A DNA stretch of 64,000 nucleotides, taken from the NCBI RefSeq assembly GCF_004217185.1, contig NZ_SHKL01000001.1, forward strand, positions 1,572,001 to 1,636,000, written 5' to 3'. Source of the DNA: Pseudonocardia sediminis. GTDB taxonomy: Bacteria; Actinomycetota; Actinomycetes; Mycobacteriales; Pseudonocardiaceae. Positions 1 to 9,159 of this stretch are shown here, piece by piece. Within the stretch, counting starts at the first letter, position 1. Every line of letters starts with the position of its first letter. Position numbers and translations under genes: made by a program. Under the pieces are notes generated by a model that saw nothing but the letters and a program-made list of their open reading frames with translations, was not told where the DNA came from and ran no database searches.

Positions 1-1
1 C

Positions 2-1681
2 GACCCGTTGCCGGAGTCGCTGCGGGAGCGGGAGAAGCTCCCCGAGCTGGGCCGGGCACTGCGCCGGATCCACGTCCCCGAGGTCGAGGCCGACATCTTC
101 GCCGCGCGCAACCGCCTGGTCTGGGACGAGGCGATGGGCGTGCAGCTGGCGCTGGCGCTGCGCCGCCACGCCGCCGTCTCGCGCCCGGCGCCGGCCTGCC
201 CGCCCCATCCCGGTGGGTTGCTCGACGCGTTCGACGCGAACCTGCCGTTCGCCCTGACCGACGGCCAGCACGAGGTCGGGGCCGAGGTCGCCGAGGACCT
301 GGGGCTCGAGCACCCGATGAACCGGCTCGTGCAGGGCGACGTCGGCGCGGGCAAGACGATCGTCGCGCTCCGGGCGATGCTGCAGGTGCTCGACTCCGGC
401 CGGCAGGCCGCGATGCTCGCCCCGACCGAGGTCCTCGCCGCCCAGCACGCCCGGTCGCTGAAGGCGATGCTCGGCCCGCTCGGGCGGGCCGGTGAGCTCG
501 GTGCGGCCGAGCAGTCGACGGCGGTCACGCTGGTCACCGGATCGCTCGGGGCGAAGGCCAAGCGCCAGGCGCTGCTCGACGCGCAGTCCGGTGCGGCCGG
601 GATCGTGGTCGGCACGCACGCGCTGATCCAGGACACCGTCGGGTTCGCCGACCTGGGCCTGGTCGTGGTCGACGAGCAGCACCGCTTCGGCGTCGAGCAG
701 CGTGACGCCCTGCGCGGGCGCGGCGAGCTGGCCCCGCACATGCTCGTGATGACGGCGACGCCGATCCCGCGGACCGTCGCGATGACCGTCTACGGCGACC
801 TGGAGATCTCCTCGTTGCGCGGCCTGCCGGGCGGACGTTCGCCGATCTCGACGTCGGTGGTGCCGCTCGCCGAGCACCCGACGTGGTTCGGCCGGATCTG
901 GCAGCGGGTGCGCGAGGAGGTCGCGGCCGGGCACCAGTGCTACATCGTGTGCCCGCGGGTCGGGGGAGAGGACGCGAAGCCGGGCGGCAAGGGCGACCCG
1001 GACGCCGACCTGGTCGACCACGACGACCCCGACGAGGGCGCCGGCTCCGACTCCGACGCCAAGCGCCCGCCGCTGGCCGTGATGGACGTGGCCCCCCGCC
1101 TGATCGAGGGCGAGCTGGCCGGCCTGCGGGTCGGGATCCTGCACGGCAAGCTGCACCCCGACGAGAAGGACGCCGTGATGCGGTCCTTCGAGCGCGGCGA
1201 GCTCGACGTGCTGGTCGCGACGACCGTCATCGAGGTCGGCGTGGACGTCCCGAACGCGACCGCGATGGTGCTGCTCGACGCCGACCGGTTCGGCCTGTCC
1301 CAGCTGCACCAGCTGCGCGGACGCGTCGGGCGGGGCTCGGCGCCCGGGGTGTGCCTGCTGGTCACCGAGATGCCCGCGGCCACCACCGCCCGCGAACGCC
1401 TCGACGCCGTCGCCGGCACCACGGACGGCTTCGAGCTGGCCCGTCTGGACCTGGAGCTGCGCCGGGAGGGCGACGTGCTCGGCGCCGTCCAGTCCGGAGC
1501 GCGCTCGGGCCTGCGCCTGCTCTCCCTGCTGCGCCACGGCGACGTGATCGCCAAGGCGCAGGTCTACGCGAAGGACCTGGTCGACCGCGACCCGACCCTC
1601 GCCGACCACCCCGGCCTGGCCGCCCTGGTCGGCGAGACCGTCGGCGACGAGGAACGCGCCGCGTACCTCGACAAGGCCTGA
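2..1681 (+). CDS. recG: ATP-dependent DNA helicase RecG (3' part, cut by window edge)
   Basis: This is the C-terminal 559 codons of RecG, the superfamily 2 helicase that remodels stalled forks and branch-migrates Holliday junctions. The helicase core is complete. Walker A is GDVGAGKT, the DExH-like motif II reads DEQHRFG, motif III is TATPIPRT, and the second RecA-like lobe ends with the QLRGRVGRG arginine-finger motif VI. The N-terminal wedge domain lies outside the window. An acidic insert of about 40 residues rich in Asp and Gly (around base 960-1070) sits between motif III and the second lobe, a usual place for variable loops. In mycobacteria recG also lies upstream of pyruvate carboxylase, which supports the call. 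Confidence 0.96.
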   Translation, partial: DPLPESLREREKLPELGRALRRIHVPEVEADIFAARNRLVWDEAMGVQLALALRRHAAVSRPAPACPPHPGGLLDAFDANLPFALTDGQHEVGAEVAEDLGLEHPMNRLVQGDVGAGKTIVALRAMLQVLDSGRQAAMLAPTEVLAAQHARSLKAMLGPLGRAGELGAAEQSTAVTLVTGSLGAKAKRQALLDAQSGAAGIVVGTHALIQDTVGFADLGLVVVDEQHRFGVEQRDALRGRGELAPHMLVMTATPIPRTVAMTVYGDLEISSLRGLPGGRSPISTSVVPLAEHPTWFGRIWQRVREEVAAGHQCYIVCPRVGGEDAKPGGKGDPDADLVDHDDPDEGAGSDSDAKRPPLAVMDVAPRLIEGELAGLRVGILHGKLHPDEKDAVMRSFERGELDVLVATTVIEVGVDVPNATAMVLLDADRFGLSQLHQLRGRVGRGSAPGVCLLVTEMPAATTARERLDAVAGTTDGFELARLDLELRREGDVLGAVQSGARSGLRLLSLLRHGDVIAKAQVYAKDLVDRDPTLADHPGLAALVGETVGDEERAAYLDKA

Positions 1682-1714
1682 CCCCCGGGCCTGCCCCCGG
1701 CCCCGCCGCTCCAG

Positions 1715-1759
1715 CGACCGGCACGCCCGTCGCAAAGATTGCGACAGCAGTGCCGCTCG
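1715..1759. repeat. Palindromic repeat, copy 1 (downstream of recG)
   Basis: The outer arms CGGCAC (1719-1724) and GTGCCG (1750-1755) enclose the inner arms GTCGCAA (1729-1735) and TTGCGAC (1739-1745), separated by AGA. This gives a nested hairpin. A second, similar copy starts 95 bp downstream. Position after recG would allow a transcription-stop role, but there is no T-tract. Confidence 0.75.
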
Positions 1760-1809
1760 CTGCCCGGGCGGGAAGCCGCAAGCCCCGCCCCGCCCCGTCC
1801 CCGGTTCGG

Positions 1810-1855
1810 CGAACGGCACGCTCGTCGCAAAGGTTCCGACGAATGTGCCGGTCGT
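1810..1855. repeat. Palindromic repeat, copy 2
   Basis: Same plan as the copy at 1715-1759: outer arms CGGCAC (1814-1819) and GTGCCG (1845-1850), inner arms GTCGCAA (1824-1830) and TTCCGAC (1834-1840) with one mismatch. The shared core is CGTCGCAAAG followed by TT-CGAC. The two copies differ in several loop bases but keep the pairing, so the hairpin may be under selection. Confidence 0.7.
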
Positions 1856-1904
1856 CAGACTTCGATCCGGGCGCCCGCGGGCAAGGTGTTCGGGTGGGTG
1901 GCGC

Positions 1905-2768
1905 TCAGCCGGGGAGGGCGCCCCGGGAGGCCTCGTCGACGGCGGCGCGGGCGGTGCGGGGCAGGTGCACGATGCCGGCGCGGTCGAGGCGGTCCAGCTC
2001 GGAGCGGGCGCGGGCGTAGGCGGCGAGGCGTTCGTGCTCGGAGTCGGAGTCGCGGGCGGTGGTGAGCAGCTTGAGCACACGCTCGATCGATCCGCGCTCG
2101 TGGGTCGGCACGTTCGACAGACGGATCCGGTCGGCGGCGTCGAGGGCCGCCTGCCAGGCACGCCGGGCCTTGGCGACGGCGACGGTGAACGCGGCGTCGT
2201 AGGGAGCACCGGGGTGGGCGTCGGTGTCGAGCGACTGCGCCTCGGCGAACGCGTCGACGAACCGCGCGGTGCTGGGCACGGACACGTCGGACAGGGCCGG
2301 ACGGCGCAGCACCTGCATCGGGTCGCACTCGTGCGCGGTGTACTCGACGCGCAGGGCGTCGAACTCCGCCTTCGCCCGCTGCCACGCCTGCAGGCCGGAC
2401 TCGGGAGCGGGGACGGACGCGGCGGCGGGCCCGGCGTCGACGCTGCATGAGCGGAACGAGCGCTTGAGCAGCACGAACACCCCGAGCAGGACGGCCGCGA
2501 GCACCAGGTACGGGATCAGTTTGATCACTGCGTACACGATGACCCCTCCGACGAACGCGGCCGCGATGAACGCTCCGAGGACGAACGGGAGCACGCTGCC
2601 GTGGCGTCCGTGACGTCGTCGCATCCGTCGCTCCCGTCTCCGGTCGTACCGCCCCGCGCGGTACGTCTCCCGCACACCGATGCCGCCGGCGCCGGAGGCG
2701 TGACCGTGGCCGTGCAGATGCCCGTGGGCGCGGCGGTCGGCCGGACGACGGGTGCGGGTCCGTGTCAT
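1905..2768 (-). CDS. Membrane-anchored protein of unknown function
   Basis: Unrecognised 287-residue protein. A basic, His/Arg/Gly-rich N-terminus (residues 1-58) precedes a long hydrophobic stretch that reads as one or two membrane segments (about residues 60-105). A soluble, helix-rich C-terminal half follows. The tail has a stretch (RVLKLL...EHERLAAYARA) faintly like the helical part of DUF2786, but the match is too weak to name. The ATG at 2768 is preceded by AGGAGAG, which fixes the start. It is divergent from pyc with about 170 bp between them. The nearby downstream palindromes at 1.7-1.86 kb could end transcripts from both sides. Confidence 0.7.
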   Translation of the reverse strand: MTRTRTRRPADRRAHGHLHGHGHASGAGGIGVRETYRAGRYDRRRERRMRRRHGRHGSVLPFVLGAFIAAAFVGGVIVYAVIKLIPYLVLAAVLLGVFVLLKRSFRSCSVDAGPAAASVPAPESGLQAWQRAKAEFDALRVEYTAHECDPMQVLRRPALSDVSVPSTARFVDAFAEAQSLDTDAHPGAPYDAAFTVAVAKARRAWQAALDAADRIRLSNVPTHERGSIERVLKLLTTARDSDSEHERLAAYARARSELDRLDRAGIVHLPRTARAAVDEASRGALPG

Positions 2769-2936
2769 CTCTCCTTGTTACCGGAGAACGCGGCCCGGCG
2801 GTGCGGGCCGGACGGGTGTTCGGGCTCAGATGTGGTCCGCGCATGGGCGCACGTGCAACGATCACGCGTCCGCCGACGGCCCCGGGACCACGGGCCGGCG
2901 CGTGCGGCGCAAGGTGTCGATGATCCGAGGAGTGCG

Positions 2937-5900
2937 ATGTTCCGCAAGGTGCTGGTGGCCAACCGGGGGGAGATCGCGATCCGGGCGTTCCGGGCCGCGT
3001 TCGAGCTGGGGGTCTCCACGGTCGCGGTGTTCCCGTACGAGGACCGCAACTCGTTGCACCGGGCGAAGGCCGACGAGTCGTACCAGATCGGCGAGCCCGG
3101 GCACCCGGTCCGCGCGTACCTCTCGGTCGACGAGGTCATCCGCGCGGCCAAGAAAGCCGGCGCGGACGCCGTCTACCCGGGCTACGGCTTCATGTCGGAG
3201 AACCCGGACCTGGCCCGGGCGTGCGCGGAGGCGGGCATCACGTTCGTCGGCCCGCCGACCGAGGTGCTGCACCTGACCGGCAACAAGTTCCGCGCGGTCG
3301 CGGCCGCACGGGCGGCCGGGGTGCCGGTGCTGGAGTCGAGCGACCCCTCCGACGACGTCGACGAGCTGCTACGCGCCGCGCAGGACATCGACTTCCCAGT
3401 GTTCGTCAAGGCCGTCGCCGGTGGTGGCGGGCGCGGCATGCGGCGGGTCTTCGAGCGCGACGAGCTCAAGGACGCGATGGAGGCCGCGATGCGGGAGGCC
3501 GAGTCGGCCTTCGGCGACCCGACGGTGTTCCTGGAGCAGGCCGTGGTGAACCCGCGGCACATCGAGGTCCAGATCCTCGCCGACGCGCAGGGCAACGTCG
3601 CGCACCTCTACGAGCGGGACTGCTCGGTGCAGCGCCGCCACCAGAAGGTCATCGAGATCGCGCCGGCGCCGAACCTGGACCCGGAGATCCGCGAGCGGAT
3701 CTGCACCGACGCGGTGAACTTCGCCAAGGAGATCGGCTACGTGAACGCCGGGACCGTGGAGTTCCTGCTCGACGAGCGCGGGCAGCACCACTTCATCGAG
3801 ATGAACCCGCGGATCCAGGTCGAGCACACCGTCACCGAGCAGGTGACCGACCGCGACCTGGTGATCGCCCAGCTGCGGATCGCGTCCGGCATGACGCTGC
3901 CGGAGCTGCGCCTGGAGCAGGAGGACATCACCTGCACCGGTGCGGCGATGCAGACCCGGATCACCACCGAGGACCCGTCGAACGAGTTCCGCCCCGACGT
4001 CGGCACGCTCTCGGCCTACCGCTCGCCGGGCGGTCCCGGGGTGCGCCTGGACGGTGGCACCGTGCACGTCGGCGCCGAGGTGAGCGCGCACTTCGACTCG
4101 ATGCTGGTCAAGCTGACCTGCAACGGCCACGACTTCGCCAACGCCGCCCGCCGGGCGCGGCGCGCGATCGCGGAGTTCCGGATCCGCGGCGTCGCGACGA
4201 ACCTGCCGTTCCTGGCCGCGGTGCTGGAGGACCCGGACTTCCAGGCCGGACGCGTGACGACGAGCTTCATCGAGGAGCGCCCCGAGCTGCTCAAGGCCCG
4301 CCCGTCGGCCGACCGCGGGTCGCGGATCCTGCACTACCTGGCCGAGACCACGGTGAACAAGCCCAACGGCGAGCGCCCCGAGGTCGTCGAGCCGGTCGAC
4401 AAGCTGCCCGGGATCGACCTCGACACCGAGGCCCCGTCCGGGTCGGCGCAGCTGCTGCGCGAGCTGGGACCGGAGAAGTTCGCGGCGCGGCTGCGCGAGC
4501 AGACCGCCGTCGCCGTCACCGACACCACGTTCCGTGACGCGCACCAGTCGCTGCTGGCCACCCGGGTGCGGACCCGCGACATCCTGGCCGTCGCCCCGCA
4601 CGTGGCCCGGTCGATGCCGCAGCTGCTCTCGCTGGAGTGCTGGGGCGGCGCGACCTACGACGTCGCGCTGCGGTTCCTGGCCGAGGACCCGTGGGAGCGC
4701 CTGGCCGCGATCCGCGAGGCCGCGCCGAACATCTGCACGCAGATGCTGCTGCGTGGGCGCAACACCGTCGGCTACACGCCGTACCCGACCGAGGTGACCG
4801 ACGCGTTCGTCGCCGAGGCCGCGCAGACCGGGATGGACATCTTCCGGATCTTCGACGCGCTCAACGACATCTCCCAGATGCGCCCCGCGATCGACGCCGT
4901 CCGCGAGACCGGGACGGCGCTGGCCGAGGTCGCGCTCTGCTACACCGCCGACCTGTCCGACCCGGCCGAGGACCTCTACACCCTCGACTACTACCTGCGC
5001 CTGGCCGAGCAGATCGTCGACGCCGGGGCGCACGTCCTGGCGATCAAGGACATGGCCGGGCTGCTCCGCCCGCCGGCGGCGAGGACGCTGGTCACCGCGC
5101 TGCGTGACCGCTTCGACCTGCCGGTGCACCTGCACACCCACGACACCGCCGGGGGCCAGCTCGCGACGCTGATCGCCGCGATCGACGCCGGGGTGGACGC
5201 CGTCGACGGCGCCGTCGCCTCGATGGCCGGCACCACCAGCCAGCCCTCGCTCTCGGCGCTCGTCGCCGCGACCGACCACACCGAGCGGGCCACCGGGCTG
5301 TCGCTGACCGCCGTCGGCGACATGGAGCCCTACTGGGAGGCCGTGCGGAAGGTCTACCGGCCCTTCGAGTCCGGGCTCGCGAGCCCGACCGGGCGGGTCT
5401 ACCACCACGAGATCCCCGGCGGGCAGCTGTCGAACCTGCGCCAGCAGGCGATCGCGCTGGGGCTCGGGGACCGGTTCGAGCTCATCGAGGACTGCTACGC
5501 CGCCGCGGACCGGATGCTGGGCCGTCTGGTGAAGGTGACGCCGTCGTCGAAGGTCGTCGGTGACCTCGCGCTGCACCTGGTGGGCGCCGGCGTGGACGCC
5601 GCGGACTTCGAGAAGGACCCGGCGAGCTTCGACGTGCCGGACTCGGTGATCGGGTTCCTGCGCGGCGAGCTCGGCGACCCGCCGGCGGGCTGGCCGGAGC
5701 CGTTCCGGACCCGCGCGCTGGAGGGCCGCTCGCCGGAGAAGGAGTCGGCGGTGCTGAGCATCGACGACCGGCGCGGGCTGCGCGACGACCGTCGCGGGAC
5801 CCTGAACCGGCTGCTGTTCCCCGGCCCGACCAGCGACTTCCAGACCCACCGTGAGCTCTACGGCGACACCTCGGTGCTCTCGACCAAGGACTTCTTCTAC

Positions 5901-6314
5901 GGCCTGGAGGAGGACCTCGAGCACACCGTGCGCCTCGGGCAGGGCGTCTCGCTGCTGATCGAGCTGGAGGCCGTCTCCGAGCCCGACGAGCGCGGCTACC
6001 GCACACTGCTCACCACGCTGAACGGGCAGCTGCGCCCGGTGTCGGTGCGCGACCAGTCGGTCGCGACCGACGTCAAGGCCGCGGAGAAGGCGGACAAGGG
6101 CAACGACTCCCACGTCGCGGCACCGTTCGCCGGCGTCGTCACGCTGCAGGTCGACGAGGGCGCGAAGGTCGAGGCCGGCCAGACCGTCGCGACCATCGAG
6201 GCGATGAAGATGGAGGCCTCGATCACCGCGCACCGCTCGGGCACCGTGTCCCGCCTGGCCATCGGCGGGGTCCAGCAGGTCGAGGGCGGGGACCTGCTGG
6301 TCGAGCTGGAGTGA
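2937..6314 (+). CDS. pyc: Pyruvate carboxylase
   Basis: Biotin enzyme of 1125 residues, full length for the single-chain type, carboxylating pyruvate to oxaloacetate with ATP and bicarbonate. Residues 1 to about 450 are the biotin carboxylase module, with KAVAGGGGRGMR as the ATP-grasp glycine loop and EMNPRIQVEHTVTE. Residues about 520-800 are the carboxyltransferase module, with TTFRDAHQSLLATRVRT and the metal-binding HLHTHD. The C-terminus is a biotinyl domain with the target lysine in EAMKMEA (Lys1091). The start is ATG 2937 because the conserved MFRKVLVANRGEIA begins there, although the frame stays open upstream. The stop overlaps the rsmD start as GTGA, so the two are probably co-transcribed. 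Confidence 0.97.
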   Translation: MFRKVLVANRGEIAIRAFRAAFELGVSTVAVFPYEDRNSLHRAKADESYQIGEPGHPVRAYLSVDEVIRAAKKAGADAVYPGYGFMSENPDLARACAEAGITFVGPPTEVLHLTGNKFRAVAAARAAGVPVLESSDPSDDVDELLRAAQDIDFPVFVKAVAGGGGRGMRRVFERDELKDAMEAAMREAESAFGDPTVFLEQAVVNPRHIEVQILADAQGNVAHLYERDCSVQRRHQKVIEIAPAPNLDPEIRERICTDAVNFAKEIGYVNAGTVEFLLDERGQHHFIEMNPRIQVEHTVTEQVTDRDLVIAQLRIASGMTLPELRLEQEDITCTGAAMQTRITTEDPSNEFRPDVGTLSAYRSPGGPGVRLDGGTVHVGAEVSAHFDSMLVKLTCNGHDFANAARRARRAIAEFRIRGVATNLPFLAAVLEDPDFQAGRVTTSFIEERPELLKARPSADRGSRILHYLAETTVNKPNGERPEVVEPVDKLPGIDLDTEAPSGSAQLLRELGPEKFAARLREQTAVAVTDTTFRDAHQSLLATRVRTRDILAVAPHVARSMPQLLSLECWGGATYDVALRFLAEDPWERLAAIREAAPNICTQMLLRGRNTVGYTPYPTEVTDAFVAEAAQTGMDIFRIFDALNDISQMRPAIDAVRETGTALAEVALCYTADLSDPAEDLYTLDYYLRLAEQIVDAGAHVLAIKDMAGLLRPPAARTLVTALRDRFDLPVHLHTHDTAGGQLATLIAAIDAGVDAVDGAVASMAGTTSQPSLSALVAATDHTERATGLSLTAVGDMEPYWEAVRKVYRPFESGLASPTGRVYHHEIPGGQLSNLRQQAIALGLGDRFELIEDCYAAADRMLGRLVKVTPSSKVVGDLALHLVGAGVDAADFEKDPASFDVPDSVIGFLRGELGDPPAGWPEPFRTRALEGRSPEKESAVLSIDDRRGLRDDRRGTLNRLLFPGPTSDFQTHRELYGDTSVLSTKDFFYGLEEDLEHTVRLGQGVSLLIELEAVSEPDERGYRTLLTTLNGQLRPVSVRDQSVATDVKAAEKADKGNDSHVAAPFAGVVTLQVDEGAKVEAGQTVATIEAMKMEASITAHRSGTVSRLAIGGVQQVEGGDLLVELE

Positions 6315-6868
6315 CGCGGCTCATCGCCGGGCGGGCGGGCGGGCGGAGGCTGTCCGTCCCGCCGTCCGGGACCCGGCCGACGTCGGACCGGGTGCGTGAG
6401 GCCCTGTTCAGCGCGCTGGAGCACGACCCCGGCCTGGACGGGGCCGTCGTGCTCGACGTGTGCGCGGGCTCCGGCGCGCTCGGGCTGGAGGCGCTCTCGC
6501 GCGGCGCGGCGGACGCGGTGTTCGTCGAGTCCGACCGCCGGGCCGCGCTGGTACTGCGGCGCAACGTCGCCGAGGTCGGTCTGGGGGGACGGGTGGTGGC
6601 CGGGCAGGCCGGGACGGTGCTGGGCCGGCCGTCGGAGCAGGCGTTCGACGTCGTCCTGGTCGACCCGCCCTACGCCGTACCCGACGCCGAGGTCGCCGGC
6701 TGGCTCGCCGACGCCGCGGCCGGGGGATGGCTGGCGGACGGGGCCGTCGTCGTCGTCGAACGTGCCCGCTCGAAGGACCCCTTCCCCTGGCCGGACGCGA
6801 TCGAGGGCGTCCGCGAGCGCCGCTACGGCGACACCGTCCTGCACGTGGCGCACCACCCCGGCCGGTGA
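6311..6868 (+). CDS. rsmD: 16S rRNA (guanine-966 N2)-methyltransferase
   Basis: 185 residues, the usual length for RsmD, which methylates G966 of 16S rRNA in the small subunit using S-adenosylmethionine. Visible motifs are the N-terminal IAGRAGGRRL substrate element, the SAM-binding loop LDVCAGSGALGLEALSRG, and the amino-methyltransferase motif DPPY in VLVDPPYAVP. The GTG start overlaps the pyc stop by 4 bp. Next to coaD, as in many bacteria, which supports the assignment. Confidence 0.94.
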   Translation: MTRLIAGRAGGRRLSVPPSGTRPTSDRVREALFSALEHDPGLDGAVVLDVCAGSGALGLEALSRGAADAVFVESDRRAALVLRRNVAEVGLGGRVVAGQAGTVLGRPSEQAFDVVLVDPPYAVPDAEVAGWLADAAAGGWLADGAVVVVERARSKDPFPWPDAIEGVRERRYGDTVLHVAHHPGR

Positions 6869-6879
6869 TCACCGGCTGA

Positions 6880-6885
6880 TAGGTT
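6880..6885 (+). promoter_or_regulatory. Candidate -10 element of coaD (leaderless)
   Basis: TAGGTT fits the actinobacterial TAnnnT -10 pattern and ends 7 nt before the coaD ATG at 6893, so transcription would begin at or one base before the start codon. No convincing -35 is visible. Confidence 0.45.
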
Positions 6886-6892
6886 GCGCGAC

Positions 6893-7384
6893 ATGTCCGA
6901 CGTGCGGCGCGCGGTGTGCCCCGGCTCCTACGACCCGCCGACCATCGGACACCTCGACGTGATCCGCCGGGCCGCGGCGTTGTTCGACGAGGTCTTCGTG
7001 GCCATCCTGGTCAACCCGCGCAAGCAGGGGCTGTTCGAGACCGACGAGCGGGTCGAGATGCTCACCGAGATCACCTCGGACCTGCCCGGTGTGCGGGTCG
7101 AGGCGTTCTCCGGCCTGGTCGTGGACTACTGCCGCGAGCGCGGTGCGACGGCGCTGGTCAAGGGACTGCGCGGCGCCACCGACTACGACTACGAGCTGCC
7201 GATGGCGCACATGAACAGGCACCTGACCGGCGTCGAGACGTTGTTCCTGGCCGGGGCGCCCGGTCAGGTCTACGTGTCCAGCTCGCTGGTCAAGGAGGTC
7301 GCCCGCGGCGGCGGCGACATCACCGAGTTCCTTCCGGCCGCGGTGCACACCCGGCTGCTCGAGCGGCTGGCACAGCAGGCCTGA
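6893..7384 (+). CDS. coaD: Pantetheine-phosphate adenylyltransferase (PPAT)
   Basis: 163 residues, standard for CoaD, which joins 4'-phosphopantetheine and ATP to dephospho-CoA, the fourth step of coenzyme A synthesis. It begins with the nucleotidyltransferase signature PGSYDPPTIGH (TxGH is the nucleotide-binding motif) and ends with the SSSLVKEVA segment equivalent to the ISSTxxR motif. I prefer ATG 6893 over the in-frame TTG three codons earlier, since MSDVRRAVCPGS aligns with family starts and a -10-like TAGGTT lies directly upstream. It follows rsmD with a short gap. Confidence 0.95.
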   Translation: MSDVRRAVCPGSYDPPTIGHLDVIRRAAALFDEVFVAILVNPRKQGLFETDERVEMLTEITSDLPGVRVEAFSGLVVDYCRERGATALVKGLRGATDYDYELPMAHMNRHLTGVETLFLAGAPGQVYVSSSLVKEVARGGGDITEFLPAAVHTRLLERLAQQA

Positions 7385-7414
7385 CCCCGGGCGCGGGTCA
7401 CCCGGTCGGAGAAC

Positions 7415-7443
7415 TTGACACGCGGTGGCCCGGCGAATACCGG
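7415..7443 (+). promoter_or_regulatory. Candidate promoter of sepIVA
   Basis: TTGACA (7415-7420) is followed after exactly 17 bp by TACCGG (7438-7443). The -35 is a perfect consensus match; the -10 is weaker. The GTG start lies 33 bp downstream. Confidence 0.5.
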
Positions 7444-7476
7444 GGCCCCGCCGACGACGGTGGGAGGATCACCGAC

Positions 7477-8226
7477 GTGTATCGGGTCTTCGAGTCGCTG
7501 GACGCGCTGGTGACGATCGTCGAGGAGGCGCGCAGCGTCCCCATGACGAGCAACTGCGTCGTGCCGCGCGGCGACGTGCTGGAGCTGCTCGACGACGTCC
7601 GGGAGGCGTTCCCCGGCGAGCTGGACGACGCCCAGGACGTCCTCGACCGGCGTGACGACGTCGTCGCCGACGCCGAGCGCGAGGCCGAGGAGACCCGCTC
7701 CGCCGCGACCTCGGAGGCCGAGGAGACGCTGCAGAACGCCCGCACCGAGGCCGAGCGCCTGGTGTCCGAGGCGCAGGAGGAGGCCGCGCGCACCCTCGCC
7801 GAGGCCCGGCACGAGGCCGAGCGCACGGTCGCCGAGGGCCGTCGCCAGTACGCCGAGCTCACCGACCGCTCCCGTGACGAGGCCGAGCGGATGACCCACG
7901 CCGGGCGCGCCGCGCACGACCGCCTGATCGCCGACGGCCAGAACGAGCAGGCGCGCCTGGTCACCCAGTCCGAGGTCGTCCGCGCCGCGCACGGCGAGTC
8001 GGCCCGGATCGTCGACGCCGCGCACGCCGAGTCCGACCGTCAGCGCCGCGAGTGCGACGCCTACGTCGACTCCACCCTCGGCGAGCTGGAGTCCGCGCTC
8101 AACGCCGCGCTGGGCACGATCAGCCGGGGCCGCAGCCAGATCTGGCGCAACGGCGCCCCCCAGCAGCACCCGCAGCAGGCGCAGTTCACCGGCCGTTCCG
8201 GCACCGGCATGGATCTGATCGACTGA
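7477..8226 (+). CDS. sepIVA: DivIVA-like septation protein SepIVA
   Basis: 249 residues. The N-terminal segment YRVFESLDALVTIVEE, then VPRGDVLELLDDVREAFPGE, closely resembles mycobacterial SepIVA (Rv2927c), a DivIVA-family protein needed for septum formation and peptidoglycan regulation. A long Glu/Ala/Arg-rich coiled coil fills residues about 55-215, with near-regular EAEE/EAER repeats. The tail is short and polar. The GTG at 7477 gives the conserved YRVFE start. In mycobacteria the gene sits right beside the DUF177 gene; here two extra genes separate them. The orthology rests on recalled family sequence, not on a search. Confidence 0.86.
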   Translation: MYRVFESLDALVTIVEEARSVPMTSNCVVPRGDVLELLDDVREAFPGELDDAQDVLDRRDDVVADAEREAEETRSAATSEAEETLQNARTEAERLVSEAQEEAARTLAEARHEAERTVAEGRRQYAELTDRSRDEAERMTHAGRAAHDRLIADGQNEQARLVTQSEVVRAAHGESARIVDAAHAESDRQRRECDAYVDSTLGELESALNAALGTISRGRSQIWRNGAPQQHPQQAQFTGRSGTGMDLID

Positions 8227-8280
8227 CCGACCCCGGGGCACCGGTTGTGGTCCGGATCACAGATCGTGGACCATGGGGTC

Positions 8281-9042
8281 ATGGTGACCACACTGCGGCC
8301 GGCGACCCCGGCCGGAACGTCCCGGCTGACGCCGGGGCAGCGACCCGAGTTCGCGAAAGCGTGCGCGGAGGCCCGATCGGGCTTCGGTGAGGTCGTCGAC
8401 CTCGTGCTCGTCGCCGACGAGGTGAGCGCCCGGTCCGCCGGTCCGGACCCGCGGGTCGCGACGCTGGACCGGCTCGTCGCGTTCCGGGCCGTCGTGGCCT
8501 GGGAGCGGTTCGTCCGGGAGGTCGGGGTGCTGTCCGGGACGGCGCCCGCGGACACCGACGACGTCGGCCGCCTGGCCTGCCTGGGGCCGCACGGACGCGA
8601 CGAGGGGACCGCGCGCCGCGTGCTCGCCGCCGCCGGGGCCGGCCGGCTCCCGGACGCCCTCTCGATCCGGTTCCCCGCCCCCGACAAGGAGACGTCGCTG
8701 ACGTTCACCACGGTCGGCGGGTCGTCGGAGAGCCTCACCGCCGCCGTCGACTGGTGGGTGCGGACCCGGCACGGTGTCGCGCACCGGTGGCTGCCGCGCC
8801 ACGTCGCGTGGCCGGTCCGCACCGACGCCCACGACAGCGACGGCCGCACGGTCGGCCCGACGACCGCCCGCTACGCGCTGACGATGTTCCTGCAGCTGGT
8901 CGACCAGTCCATCCGGGTGATCGCGGAGGAGGCGGGGATGGTGCGCGCGGAGGACCTCTGGCTGCCCGCGCACTGGATGCGCGGCGAGGGGGACCCCGCG
9001 TCCGGGACGCGGCTCTGGGTGGGGGAGACGATCGGAGGCTGA
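8281..9042 (+). CDS. HEPN-like protein of unknown function
   Basis: 253 residues from ATG 8281; in-frame TTG 8245 would add 12. No family could be named with certainty. Two features suggest a HEPN fold. The first is an N-terminal helix with a VAWERFVREVG segment. The second is WVRTRHGVAHRW, which contains R-H-x3-H (Arg163, His164, His168), the RX4-6H motif of HEPN ribonucleases. The rest is mixed helix. There is no partner nucleotidyltransferase next door, so a classical HEPN-MNT toxin-antitoxin pair is not seen. It lies between sepIVA and the MinD-like gene, both on the same strand, with gaps that allow separate promoters. Confidence 0.6.
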   Translation: MVTTLRPATPAGTSRLTPGQRPEFAKACAEARSGFGEVVDLVLVADEVSARSAGPDPRVATLDRLVAFRAVVAWERFVREVGVLSGTAPADTDDVGRLACLGPHGRDEGTARRVLAAAGAGRLPDALSIRFPAPDKETSLTFTTVGGSSESLTAAVDWWVRTRHGVAHRWLPRHVAWPVRTDAHDSDGRTVGPTTARYALTMFLQLVDQSIRVIAEEAGMVRAEDLWLPAHWMRGEGDPASGTRLWVGETIGG

Positions 9043-9159
9043 GCTGCGCCGTCCCGTCGTCACCCGATCGGGCCCTTCCGGGCAGGAAGTCGATCATTGG
9101 GCCGTATGGTCCTGCGCGACACGGTGACTCGGACGGATCCGGCGTAATACGCTGCGGCA

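Noticed and set aside
3369-6233. 954-codon open frame on the minus strand across pyc
   Set aside because: It is antisense to pyruvate carboxylase, is Arg/Val/Leu/Gly-rich without any motif, and is explained by the high-GC codon bias of the real gene.
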